From the NCBI RefSeq assembly GCF_001487105.1, contig NZ_LN913001.1, positions 1,728,371 to 1,792,370 of the forward strand: a DNA stretch of 64,000 nt. The letters are read 5' to 3'. The stretch is from Mediterraneibacter massiliensis (lineage in GTDB: Bacteria; Bacillota; Clostridia; Lachnospirales; Lachnospiraceae). The notes below the pieces were generated by a model that saw only the letters and a program-made list of their open reading frames with translations, was not told where the DNA came from and searched no databases. Within the stretch, counting starts at the first letter, position 1, and the number at the start of each line of letters is the position of its first letter. The position numbers were made by a program, and so were the translations under genes. Of this stretch, positions 25,648 through 33,790 are shown piece after piece.

Positions 25648-26126
25648 CTTGCAATCCCCCTGTCTTTGTTTTTTACTTTGTCCCGCTGTGTGTTCAGAGC
25701 CGCCGCCTTTTCTTTGAGGGAAACAATCAGCTTGCGGATAGAGGGCTTTTGTTCCTGCGTCAGCTTCTTTGCGGAAAACTCCTTGAAAGCTGCGGTCAGT
25801 GCGTCCGCGTCCCGTCCCTTGAAAAACACAAGATAGCGGGGCGGGGTTTCGGTGCTGTCTTTCTTTAGGGCAAAGTCAATCCCGTATTTTTTCGCCGTAC
25901 TCTCAAAGGCTTTGATATTGTCCTTTGTGATTTCAATGTTGGAAACGCCCGCGTTCTGCTTCATAAGCTGCTTTAGGGTCTGCTTGCCATGCGGGATTTT
26001 CTGTTTGTCATGCTGCTTTTTCATCTGTGCAAGCAGGGCTTTCATAGCCTTTTGGAGCTGCTGCGCCGTCAGCTTCCCGGTCTTGATGTAAAGGGCTATG
26101 GTCTTTTCGTTGGTTTCCTCCTGCAA
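25644..26126 (-). CDS. PcfB family protein (DUF3801)
   Basis: A 160-residue protein beginning at a TTG codon (LQEETNEKTIALYIK) preceded by AAGGAGG at good spacing; no ATG fits. The sequence TGKLTAQQLQKAMKALL and VSNIEITKDNIKAFESTAKKYG match PcfB, an accessory of the coupling protein that helps recruit the relaxosome. It overlaps the coupling-protein gene by four bases. Confidence 0.85.
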   Translation of the reverse strand: MQEETNEKTIALYIKTGKLTAQQLQKAMKALLAQMKKQHDKQKIPHGKQTLKQLMKQNAGVSNIEITKDNIKAFESTAKKYGIDFALKKDSTETPPRYLVFFKGRDADALTAAFKEFSAKKLTQEQKPSIRKLIVSLKEKAAALNTQRDKVKNKDRGIAR

Positions 26127-26219
26127 TGGATGTCCTCCTTTCGTGTTCTAGGGTGGTATGCCCGCCACCGGGAAGCGGGGCGGGCATGAAAAAAGAGTGT
26201 CCGCTTTCACGCCGCCCTG

Positions 26220-26441
26220 TTAAATCCGCACCCGCAGCCCGGAAAGGTCTGCCGCCCGAATACCTACAAGATACCAGTTGTCCCCGTACTCCATACGGGT
26301 AGGCTTCCATTTGCCCCGCACAAAGACCTCCATGCAGTCGCCGCAATGCAAGCCCCCGTAATAGTCGTTTACGTCAAAGCGAATGTCGTAGCGGTCAGCG
26401 GTTTCATCAAAAATCAAAGCTCCTGTTCTCTGTGTCATCAT
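26220..26441 (-). CDS. DUF5348 family protein
   Basis: A 73-residue beta-rich protein (RYDIRFDVNDYYGGLHCGDCMEV, WYLVGIRAADLSGLRVRI), a family seen beside repA in CTn elements. RBS GGAGG lies before two adjacent ATGs. Function unknown. Confidence 0.78.
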   Translation of the reverse strand: MMTQRTGALIFDETADRYDIRFDVNDYYGGLHCGDCMEVFVRGKWKPTRMEYGDNWYLVGIRAADLSGLRVRI

Positions 26442-26462
26442 AAAATCCTCCTTTGGGTTGGT

Positions 26463-27437
26463 TTACAGGCTTTCGTCCTCGTTACAGGTGTAATCGGGTA
26501 TGCCCTTGCTTCTTGCCGACTGGATAGTGCGCCCGCCGTACATATCGTGAGATACAAGGGACGTGTAATAGCTGCCAATCGTAGACGGGGCATTGAAAAG
26601 GGCAGCTTTCATGTACTGCTTGATGTTGCGGATTTTGGTGGTGTTTTCCTGCATACAGTCCAGTACAAAGCGGATATGTTCGCTGTTCAGTTTCATAAAT
26701 TTTGCTTTTACAAGCTCTGCCGGGTGGTCGTCCCCGGCAATACGGATTGTTCTTCGTTTGGTGCAGACAGTTTCAAGAATAAGGGCAAGGATTTCCTCTA
26801 TCCTGTCCCGGTCAAGGTATCTATCCTGTATCAGATAGTCGTACTCGATATTGTCCTTGATGATTTCTTCATACACGCTATATGCGTCTGTCGTTTCCTT
26901 TCGCTTCCGTTCCGGCGGCTGTGCCGCGTCCTCTAAGGGAGAGGGATTTAGGGAATGGAAAGGAATGGAATGGGTACTTGATACATCTGTATTTAATTTT
27001 TCTTTTGTTGGTAAGTTAGTCTTTTGTATCTCTTTATTTAATTGCGTTGGATTTTCCGACGTCGGGTTATCCGGTGTCGGATTTTCCAATATCGGCTTAT
27101 CCGCTGTTGGATTTTCCAATACCGGACAATCCAATGCCGGGGGCTGTGGCTGTTCGTAAATGGTGTACTCGATAGCGGTCATTTTGCCTTTCTCGTCGCG
27201 TCCCTGTCGCCTTGTGATATATCCGGCTTTTTCAAGCTCCCATACAGCGGTGCGGATAGCGTCGATACTTTCCCGGTTGATAAGGGACAGTCCTGCAAGG
27301 GTGTAGTCCCAATCTTCGGGAAGTGAGAGCATTTGCGATAACAAGCCCTTTGCCTTTAGGGAAAGTTCCTTGTTGCGTAAATGGTGGTTGCTCATAACCG
27401 TATAACCTTTGTTCTTTTCCACGCGAAAAACTGCCAT
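26463..27437 (-). CDS. repA: RepA_N-type replication initiator
   Basis: A 324-residue protein. The N-terminal domain (FRVEKNKGYTVMSNHHLRN, ALSLKAKGLLSQMLSLPEDWDYTL in two parts) is the RepA_N winged helix. A low-complexity linker of five-residue repeats (ENPT.., residues ~103-130) follows, then a C-terminal DUF6017-type domain (~185-300). RepA_N proteins initiate plasmid replication at iterons inside their own gene, and the DNA of the linker is such an iteron array. This indicates that the excised element can replicate. It is the first gene of the long minus-strand operon. Confidence 0.9.
   Translation of the reverse strand: MAVFRVEKNKGYTVMSNHHLRNKELSLKAKGLLSQMLSLPEDWDYTLAGLSLINRESIDAIRTAVWELEKAGYITRRQGRDEKGKMTAIEYTIYEQPQPPALDCPVLENPTADKPILENPTPDNPTSENPTQLNKEIQKTNLPTKEKLNTDVSSTHSIPFHSLNPSPLEDAAQPPERKRKETTDAYSVYEEIIKDNIEYDYLIQDRYLDRDRIEEILALILETVCTKRRTIRIAGDDHPAELVKAKFMKLNSEHIRFVLDCMQENTTKIRNIKQYMKAALFNAPSTIGSYYTSLVSHDMYGGRTIQSARSKGIPDYTCNEDESL
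27049..27132. repeat. oriV: 15-bp iterons inside repA (probable replication origin)
   Basis: Six 9-bp boxes related to GGATTTTCC / GGNTTATCC recur every 15 bases exactly (27049, 27064, 27079, 27094, 27109, 27124), separated by six variable bases. They encode the ENPTx repeats of RepA. In the RepA_N family the origin is known to be iterons within rep. Confidence 0.7.
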
Positions 27438-27464
27438 AGCTTCATCACTCCTTTAGTTGGATTT

Positions 27465-27576
27465 GTTACGCAGTAGAAACGCGGTTTTGAGGGAAAAGGT
27501 ATCAACCCTTGCATTTCTCATTTCTGCGCTCTAAGAGCCGCATAAATCAAGGCTTTGTTTGCCCTTACTGCGTAAC
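27465..27576. repeat. 112-bp element with terminal inverted repeats, copy 2
   Basis: Begins GTTACGCAGTA and ends TACTGCGTAAC, exact inverses of each other. It shares the length, orientation and internal boxes of copy 1 at 8429-8540 while other positions differ. It lies 27 bases upstream of the repA start, so it overlaps the expected operon promoter region. Confidence 0.75.
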
Positions 27577-27691
27577 ATGAGGGTAAAAAAATAGCGGCGT
27601 TCCATGTTTCCCGGTCGGGATAAGGTAACGTCGCTCATGCGAATAATGTTCAATTTTATTTATATCGTGGCAAGGCAATCAATAATTTTTA

Positions 27692-27714
27692 TAGGTAGTA
27701 AATAAGTAGTAAAT
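27692..27714. repeat. Tn916 DR2-like integrase arm sites
   Basis: AGGTAGTAAAT and AAGTAGTAAATT lie back to back. The Tn916 integrase N-terminal domain is known to bind GAGTAGTAAATTC, so these are very likely arm-type sites. They are 60-80 bases inside the proposed element end, a distance that fits. Confidence 0.7.
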
Positions 27715-27746
27715 TTTTTCTGTTAGCTTCAAAAAATCAAGGAATA

Positions 27747-27806
27747 TCAAGGGTTTCCGCGCTCGATTAGTGTACTGCCGTGGCAAATGAATAGTATTTT
27801 TATCAT
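27747..27806 (-). pseudogene. Hybrid 5' end of an LMW protein tyrosine phosphatase gene at an element junction
   Basis: Reads MIKILFICHG and then leaves the family (STLIERGNP, stop). The expected sequence after CHG is NICRSPM, the C-x5-R active-site loop of LMW-PTPs. An AAGGAG ribosome site lies nine bases before the ATG. The break occurs at the 14-bp core shared with 48374-48387. Reading: the right-hand (older) element supplied this RBS and first ten codons, and the left-hand element then entered at the same point. Confidence 0.65.
27775..27788. other. Attachment-site core between the two islands
   Basis: ATTTGCCACGGCAG on the minus strand, identical over 14 bases with 48374-48387. It encodes F-I-C-H-G of the phosphatase reading frame. 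It lies between the DR2 sites of the left element and the integrase remnant of the right island. Confidence 0.65.
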
Positions 27807-27917
27807 GTTTCATAACTCCTTATATCTTCATTTTTCCTTGTATTTAAGGCATCTCTACAACTTCTTGTTTTCTAGTTGTTCATGTATCTTTTTATATTTT
27901 CTCATGTTCTGGCGGTC

Positions 27918-27970
27918 AAAAGTTGTAAAATAAGTTGTAAAGCTGTGCCTGTTTTACAACTTTACAACTA
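27918..27970. repeat. AGTTGTAAA direct and inverted repeats beside the integrase remnant
   Basis: Two AGTTGTAAA boxes are followed, after a GCTGTGCCTG loop, by two inverted TTTACAACT boxes. The array lies 14 bases downstream of the integrase stop and 130 bases from the att core. It could be integrase arm sites of the older element or a terminator stem. Confidence 0.5.
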
Positions 27971-27983
27971 GCTAAGAAAAGGT

Positions 27984-28670
27984 TCACTGAACCTTTTCAC
28001 GCATGCTTGGCAACTGATTACAGACTTCTTTCATCTCTTTTTGAATATCGTCAAAGTCCAAGTGCGTGTATGTATTCAGCGTAACTCCTATATCAGAATG
28101 TCCCATAATATTCTGTAATGTCTTAGGGTTCATTCCCGACTTTGCCATATTAGAACAAAAGGTATGTCGGCAAACATGAGGTGTAATTTTAGGTAATTCC
28201 TGTTTATATATTTTATTATACTTCTCGCAAATATGCTGAAAATATTTCTCCCAATGCAAAGCAACCATAGGCATATCATTTTTGTCTAAATACAGGAAAC
28301 CACTTTTACCGTCTATCACAGGTTCTGATTTTGGCTTTTTACGGTTTTGAATAATCTTACGAAAACACGCCTTTACATCATCAGCCATAGGCACAAGTCT
28401 TGTACCGCTGTCTGTCTTTGTGTCCTCTATAATATATTCCATATTATGCTTACGTTGCAACTGATGATTGACATTGATAACACCTTTTTCTAAATCAATA
28501 TCAGAAATCGTCAATCCAACAAATTCAGAAATACGAAGTCCTGTCTTAAATAGAATGTAAATGCCCTCATAATACTTACGAAAGTGCTTGTCCTGCTTTA
28601 CAAATTCAAGAAACGCTCTCTCCTGCTTTCTTGTAATAGCTTCTCTTGTTACGCTGTCATTGACAACCAC
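27984..28670 (-). pseudogene. int: Tn916/Tn1549-type tyrosine integrase, N-terminally truncated
   Basis: The remaining 228 residues hold the whole catalytic domain: Arg in HTGLRIS-like KTGLRISEF (~44), HVCRHTFCSNMAKSG (~168), GHSDIGVT and Tyr in NTYTHL (~201). Homology starts abruptly at ...ATVVVNDSVTREAIT, about 170 residues into the family; upstream the frame stops and joins a WYL-regulator relic. The arm-binding and core-binding N-terminal parts are gone, so it is probably inactive. A GTG at 28670 could start a C-terminal-only protein. It marks the left end of the older island. Confidence 0.85.
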
Positions 28671-28743
28671 CGTTGCAAGATGTTTTCTGAAATGGCACTA
28701 TGTATTGTGTCAACCATATAATAAATGCTTTCATTCATAGTTT

Positions 28744-29005
28744 TTATTCGACAAGTAATTTTAACTCTGGTAGCTCAAACATACGGCTCACAACATGATA
28801 ATGGTATTTGTTCTTTACCGGTTCTCCTTCAACTTCCAAATCCTTTAGATCTGCCTATAAGCTTTTCCTATCTGCAGTAATATCATAATTCTCCAAGGGC
28901 TTCCTTGATTTCTGACATTGTTATATAATGCTCATCATCCGTTCTTTCTAGCATAATCTGAGCTAAACGATATAATTTATATTTCTGATTTGTTCCTTTT
29001 GGCAT
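28744..29005 (-). pseudogene. WYL-domain regulator, degenerate N-terminal part
   Basis: Starts MPKGTNQKYKLYRLAQIMLE, then after EIKEAL a frameshift leads to NYDITADRKSL, an in-frame TAG, ADLKDLEV, and KYHYHVVSRMFELPELK before a final stop. This is the DeoR/WYL-type N-terminal HTH common in clostridia. It has at least one frameshift and two nonsense codons, and the WYL domain itself is missing. Confidence 0.75.
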
Positions 29006-29071
29006 TTCATCCACCCCTTCTTTGAATAATTACATAATATCATAGATGGGTAATTTATAACACACCATCTT

Positions 29072-30535
29072 TTAATCCATAAAATATGATGCTATTTTTT
29101 CTTTGCTATCTAATATCTCATCTACTGGTACTCCACATGATTTTGCTAAATCAATAGAACCTTCAAATGCTACAGGAATGTCCAGTACAAATGCCCTGTC
29201 TAATAATTCCATGAAAAACTTCGTATCTTTGCCAATTTCATCTACAAATTTCTGATACTGATCCTGTAATGAAACATCCAGCTGACGTACTGCATCTACA
29301 TATTCTTCAAATATCTTCTGCTCTCTGGATGACAGATTATCCTTTGCAATCTGATACATCATAGTTCCTATAGTATTTCCAATCACTGCTCCAAGCACAG
29401 GAACCGGAATCAACACTTGGCCTGCTAATGAAGAAAGTGCACTAACTGAGGCATCTAAACATAACATTTCTGAATTCTCAATAAATCTCTGTTCATCTAC
29501 ACTTCCCTGCTTTAATTGATATGCCTGTTCCGCAATACCAAATGTTGCTGTTACCATTGCACTTGCTACAGCTGCCGGAGTTGCAGTAAAATTTGTCAAT
29601 GTATAAATGGATGCTCCTCGCATACCACCCTTCAAGGTTCCCTTTCCTGTAGTAGCTGCAATCTTTTTCCAATCATCCTCATCAAAAGTATTAAATTTCT
29701 TACCAGACTTTCTTATTTCGGCTATTCCCAGGCACAACGCCATAGCACCCTCAATTGCTGCAGCGGCTGCTGTTGCTTTCGCTCCCTCAGATAACGTAGG
29801 TTTACTTTTATTATATGCCTGTTCTTTTCTTTCTTGATTTCGTTTTCTTAAATTATCCTTTTCTTTTGAAAAAGTCTGTTCATATGTGCTTCTTTGAACT
29901 TCAGAATATTTTAGTTTTGACGGTTCTACTTTATCCAATGAAATATCGCCATTTTCAAAAAAATCATGTACTTCTCTCCACTGTTTCAGAGAAAAATCGC
30001 CTGTTAAAGTCGGCATTTTATTTGCTTCTTTTTCTGAAATTGAAAGCAACCACTTGATTTTTTCATAATGGTCTTCCGGGATTTGATATACTCCACCATT
30101 ATCAAGGAAATTAGGATAAGCATTTAAATGCATACGAATTGCCTGTAGTGATAAATGCCCGCCTCCATTTACAAATTTCTGCTGTATCAATGTTGCACCT
30201 CTTCTTAAATCCTCAGGACCATTGTCATTAATCCATTCATAAATAGGTGCTTTTTCCTCAATCTGTTCTCTGGCATTTCCTATACCGCACTCCGCAACTT
30301 CAGCAATAAATCCATGCATTCCATATTGACCGCCTCGCCCTTTTCCATTGTTTACTATATCTCTGCTAATTATTTTAAGTGTTTCACTTATAGTAGACAT
30401 TGCTTCGTTCAAATTTAATTCTTCTTTCCTCAATACCTCCATCAATCGGTCTAATCGCACCTGATTCAGGTAATTCATCCAAGAAGCAACCGCTTGTTCT
30501 TGCCCACTTTTAATAATCTTTTTAGCTTCTGTCAT
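29072..30535 (-). CDS. Unrecognised 487-aa protein with Ala/Gly-rich membrane-like segments (third gene of cassette)
   Basis: I do not recognise the family. Residues ~1-240 are soluble and contain a conserved-looking GGQYGMHGFIAEVAE and KFVNGGGHLSLQAIRMHL, then a charged coiled segment (KEKDNLRKRNQERKEQ). Residues ~250-400 have three hydrophobic Ala/Gly-rich stretches (ATAAAAAIEGAMALCLGIAEI; TPAAVASAMVTATFGIAEQ; GQVLIPVPVLGAVIGNTIG). The C-terminus is acidic and helical. No signal peptide and no ATPase motif. The RBS GGAGG overlaps the stop of the preceding gene, so the two are coupled. A membrane-active effector is one possibility. Confidence 0.8.
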   Translation of the reverse strand: MTEAKKIIKSGQEQAVASWMNYLNQVRLDRLMEVLRKEELNLNEAMSTISETLKIISRDIVNNGKGRGGQYGMHGFIAEVAECGIGNAREQIEEKAPIYEWINDNGPEDLRRGATLIQQKFVNGGGHLSLQAIRMHLNAYPNFLDNGGVYQIPEDHYEKIKWLLSISEKEANKMPTLTGDFSLKQWREVHDFFENGDISLDKVEPSKLKYSEVQRSTYEQTFSKEKDNLRKRNQERKEQAYNKSKPTLSEGAKATAAAAAIEGAMALCLGIAEIRKSGKKFNTFDEDDWKKIAATTGKGTLKGGMRGASIYTLTNFTATPAAVASAMVTATFGIAEQAYQLKQGSVDEQRFIENSEMLCLDASVSALSSLAGQVLIPVPVLGAVIGNTIGTMMYQIAKDNLSSREQKIFEEYVDAVRQLDVSLQDQYQKFVDEIGKDTKFFMELLDRAFVLDIPVAFEGSIDLAKSCGVPVDEILDSKEKIASYFMD

Positions 30536-30540
30536 TTAAT

Positions 30541-31461
30541 TTATTCCTCCATAGTTTCACCAAGCGTTGCCGCCAAAGATTTCGCATTGTTCACAAGGGT
30601 TCCCAATAACATTTGCCCATCATCTGTTATTTCCATAAAGCTCTTTTCATAATAGGACATACACTTTCCGTACTGATCATTCAACATATTTCTTAATTTG
30701 TCCGTCTTATCTAATAATGACTGCATTTTAACATTTACTTCACTAATTGATTCAACATTGCGTAATACTCCCTCAATCTCTTCTTTTTTCTCTTTACCAA
30801 GTTTTATTTTTTTATTTGCAAACAGAGCGATTGATGCTAATAGTGTAGCTCCACCAATTGTCCAACCTACTGGACCAGCCATTGCCAAAAATGCAGTTCC
30901 AGATGCCATTCCACCTCCCCCAGCGGCGGCTGCGCCACCTCCAAGCCATGCTAAAGCTGCATTAGTAGCGGCTGCACCTGACAATGTTGATATAGCAGTT
31001 CCTGTAGATGCTGTACCAAATGTAGTTGCTACCCACATAGCTGCACTCGGAGCCAAACTGGCAACAGCCATACCCCCGACTACTCCTGCTCCCACACCTG
31101 CCATGGATTTCTTTGCTGCATCAAGTTCTTTCTTTGCATAATCACATACATCTTTAAATTCTTTCTTATAAAATTGAATCTCCTTAAAATCTGCCTCAAA
31201 ATTCTTAGGATGATTTGCAATACTGTTTACTAAATTTTCAACATTTTCTAGTAAATCCACAGAGCGTTCCCTTTGTCTAAGAATTTCCGAACCATACTTT
31301 ACTTTTTTTGACACAATTTCAAGTCCGTCTTTGGTTCCTTCAGAAATTTTATTAAGCATTTCACTATCTTTTACTTGCTCTCCTACCTCCACAATAGTTT
31401 CACTTATAAAATTCCCCACATTTTTCATTTTATTTTTTAATGATTTCCCCATAATAATCAT
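30541..31461 (-). CDS. Unrecognised 306-aa protein with coiled coils and a glycine-zipper hydrophobic core (second gene of cassette)
   Basis: N-terminal ~110 residues are helical and charged. Residues ~112-215 are strongly hydrophobic and Gly/Ala-rich (GVGAGVVGGMAVASLAPS, GGGAAAAGGGGMASGTAF, GPVGWTIGGATLLASIALF). The C-terminal ~90 residues are again coiled coil. This layout resembles alpha-helical pore-forming or membrane-remodelling proteins, without a signal peptide. MGKSLKN at 31452 is an alternative, better spaced start. Encoded 12 bases after the first cassette gene. Confidence 0.8.
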   Translation of the reverse strand: MIIMGKSLKNKMKNVGNFISETIVEVGEQVKDSEMLNKISEGTKDGLEIVSKKVKYGSEILRQRERSVDLLENVENLVNSIANHPKNFEADFKEIQFYKKEFKDVCDYAKKELDAAKKSMAGVGAGVVGGMAVASLAPSAAMWVATTFGTASTGTAISTLSGAAATNAALAWLGGGAAAAGGGGMASGTAFLAMAGPVGWTIGGATLLASIALFANKKIKLGKEKKEEIEGVLRNVESISEVNVKMQSLLDKTDKLRNMLNDQYGKCMSYYEKSFMEITDDGQMLLGTLVNNAKSLAATLGETMEE

Positions 31462-31473
31462 TCCTCTTTCTTT

Positions 31474-31953
31474 TTAAAAAATTGTTGGATCTGCTCCATA
31501 CCATGTCTGCCAGTTATTTTCTGCTGTAACATTTTCTATCCAAGCAACACCAAATACATACTTCGTTGTCTTAGTCTCTTCCCTTATCAAATATGAAACT
31601 CCATTCTCCATATAATCATTATCATAATCATATATTTCTGATGAACGTGTTCCATAGAAACAATATCCCGCTTCCCCTTCCATACCTATAGACAATTTCG
31701 TATTGCCTTTATAGAACGATTTCAATTCCAATCGTTCTCCTGATTCTATTTCATCTTCTTTGGATAAAGTATAACCCTTTATTTTGCAAGAAATTGTATG
31801 TAATTTACCATCTGGATAAAAGACAACTGCAATGGCATATTTTCCACTTACATCAGGACATAAATCTCCGGATACTGTAATACACTTTTCTGTATATTCA
31901 ACTACTTTGTCATCTATATATATTTCAATATCTCCTAACGGTGTAATTAGCAT
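31474..31953 (-). CDS. Unrecognised 159-aa beta-rich protein (first gene of cassette)
   Basis: A soluble, acidic, Tyr/Trp-containing protein with regular alternating beta pattern (LGDIEIYIDDKVVEYTEKCITVSG split, YGTRSSEIYDYDNDY, NNWQTWYGADP at the end). No signal peptide or known motif. It heads the minus-strand cassette followed by two membrane-type proteins; it could be a sensor or an immunity-like partner. The function cannot be assigned from sequence. Confidence 0.75.
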   Translation of the reverse strand: MLITPLGDIEIYIDDKVVEYTEKCITVSGDLCPDVSGKYAIAVVFYPDGKLHTISCKIKGYTLSKEDEIESGERLELKSFYKGNTKLSIGMEGEAGYCFYGTRSSEIYDYDNDYMENGVSYLIREETKTTKYVFGVAWIENVTAENNWQTWYGADPTIF

Positions 31954-32071
31954 AAAACCTCCTCCGATCTGTTTTCATTATAGCATTCAATACATATTTA
32001 CGCACTAAAAAAGGATGCAGGAATCTACTTCCCACACCCTCCATTATCACAATATTTATCTTACAGCCAAA

Positions 32072-32360
32072 TCAGCCTCTCTCTGGCTTATCTTTTCCCT
32101 GCTTTTCTTGAATAATCCTCTTGTTAATCTCAAGCCGTTCATGAATGGATAATTTCTTATCTTTTCCAGTGGCTGTCTGCTTCTGCCCTTGGCACAGCTT
32201 CTCTGCCCTCATTTCTTTCCGTCACCTGCTGTTCTCGTCTTTCCTTTACACCGCTTTCTTCCAGACTGCAGAAGCTCTGAAGATACAGAAGCACATGGTT
32301 CTGCATATCTGTCAGATTTTCCATATATTTCTGATACTCTTCATTCCCTTTGTAAATCTT
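32072..32360 (-). pseudogene. Relic of a CTn protein C-terminus (DUF4316-like tail)
   Basis: The frame YMENLTDMQNHVLLYLQSF...HWKR ends at a stop and continues in another frame as DKKLSIHERLEINKRI...DKPERG. The second part resembles the basic tails of CTn proteins. No start or upstream domain remains. Confidence 0.45.
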
Positions 32361-32459
32361 TTAAAGAAGATACTCGATGTCTTATATTCATAAAAATCAC
32401 TCCTTAAACATATATATGTCCAATTATACAGGATTTATAGAATCTACTGTAAAAATTCT

Positions 32460-33212
32460 TTAAATGGAATGTAAAAACATTTCATTTAAAACAGTCCACT
32501 CGCATTGCTTATCCTTAACTCCTTTCACCAATTCCTTTATTTCTTCTATAGACTGGTCCAAGTACTCATTGATTACGTCCACTCTGGGAATTTCCTTAAT
32601 TTCTGGAGAATTCATCTTCAACTCAAGCAACTCTTCCACTGCTGGTTTTAAGTACTCTGGTAACTGTACTTTCATTAACTTTGAAAATAGCATTGGAGGC
32701 GGTGTTCCTTTTTCCAAAATCCACTTGCAAGCCAACACAGGTCTAAGCACATAAAAATATTTTTTTGCTCGAACCATATCTCGTTTCAAATATTCCCTAT
32801 AATTTCCTTCAGCCATGCTGATATAGTGATACAAGCTTCGCTTGCTAGAAAAATACTCCATCATCATTGTTCTAAACTCATCAGCAAATTCTGTTTCCAT
32901 ATATACAATTGGAGATGAAAACCATTCAAATAGAGTCGGGTTTGATTTATATAATAGACGTAAAGCTTTCTGTAGATCCCATCCATTGATATCTAGTACT
33001 TCATTGATTGGCACCTCAATGACATCCCTAACCGTATCAAGCCGTAAATACTCTTTTTTCGGTCTTACATAAATAAACCTTACATCATAATCACTATCCA
33101 GAGAAGCAAATCCCCATGCTCTGCTTCCAGACTCCACTGCAAGAAGTATTTTTACATTTTCTTTTATTTCAATTTCACGTAATTTACGAATTATCTCTTC
33201 CTTCATTTTCAT
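32460..33212 (-). CDS. RlaP-like nucleotidyltransferase
   Basis: A 250-residue protein. The polymerase-beta type active site is clear: VESGSRAWGFASLDSDYDVRFIY (read in two parts, residues ~25-48), with the GS and DxD residues. The remaining sequence (YLRLDTVRDVIE, DINGWDLQKALRLLYKSNPTLFEW) matches the RlaP family, linked elsewhere to RNA-repair ligases. No ligase gene is adjacent, so its role here is open; such proteins also occur as toxin-like or defence genes in islands. The frame is intact. Confidence 0.85.
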   Translation of the reverse strand: MKMKEEIIRKLREIEIKENVKILLAVESGSRAWGFASLDSDYDVRFIYVRPKKEYLRLDTVRDVIEVPINEVLDINGWDLQKALRLLYKSNPTLFEWFSSPIVYMETEFADEFRTMMMEYFSSKRSLYHYISMAEGNYREYLKRDMVRAKKYFYVLRPVLACKWILEKGTPPPMLFSKLMKVQLPEYLKPAVEELLELKMNSPEIKEIPRVDVINEYLDQSIEEIKELVKGVKDKQCEWTVLNEMFLHSI

Positions 33213-33790
33213 TCACCTTCTTCTTTTTCCAAGGCACGTCGTCATCTGATTGACTTCTGGCCATTTTCTAATGTCATTTCCAAATTAACTGGATATTTAC
33301 TCATATGCTTATCCTCCTGCACAAAACAAACTTTTAGTATCTATACAGAATTATGTCATAGTCCAATTAGAATATCTTGGAAAAAAAGATGCGAAACCAT
33401 TCAATCTACATCTATTCTTTTATCTCTTAAATGTATACACCGCTCTTCTCTTAATGGTTTTATCTAGTATATATGTAATTCCAAACTCAGGGTGCTCCAA
33501 AATATATGCGTTAAAATATTTTCCAAGTGAACCAGCTCCATCTTTTCTGCTCATAGTCCAATCATCGCCATATGCATCTGGTAAAGTGAATAACCTTCTT
33601 TTAACAATATTATTTTTCTATCTCTTCTAAATTTAACACTACTTGTTGTGTATTTTTTTGCAATAAATATTCTATTAGCGTCATCCTATGGTGTCCTCTT
33701 TGATCTTTATATCCAAATCTCGTTCAAGATGTGGCGCTGAAAATATTTTTCGTCTGATTTATTCGCTTTTCTTCTCCCTATAATTTTGAT
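33213..33790 (-). other. Gene-poor stretch with degraded reading frames
   Basis: A 20-codon frame MSKYPVNLEMTLENGQKSIR near 33.27 kb with a good RBS is probably the start of a lost gene. The remainder is covered by the pseudogene at 33420-33720. Confidence 0.4.
33420..33720 (-). pseudogene. Unidentified frameshifted gene remnant
   Basis: MTLIEYLLQKNTQQVVLNLEEIEK stops, and a second frame continues as NNIVKRRLFTLPDAYGDDW and GKYFNAYILEHPEFGITYIL to a natural-looking end. The join suggests a single frameshift in an A-rich run. Family not recognised. Confidence 0.45.

Noticed and set aside
27049..27132. 15-bp repeats considered as a simple minisatellite
   Set aside because: Strict phasing, location within repA and the known RepA_N origin layout favour iterons.
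27918..27970. Short spaced repeats considered as a CRISPR array
   Set aside because: Only four 9-base boxes, two of them inverted, without spacers of constant length; no cas genes anywhere in the window.
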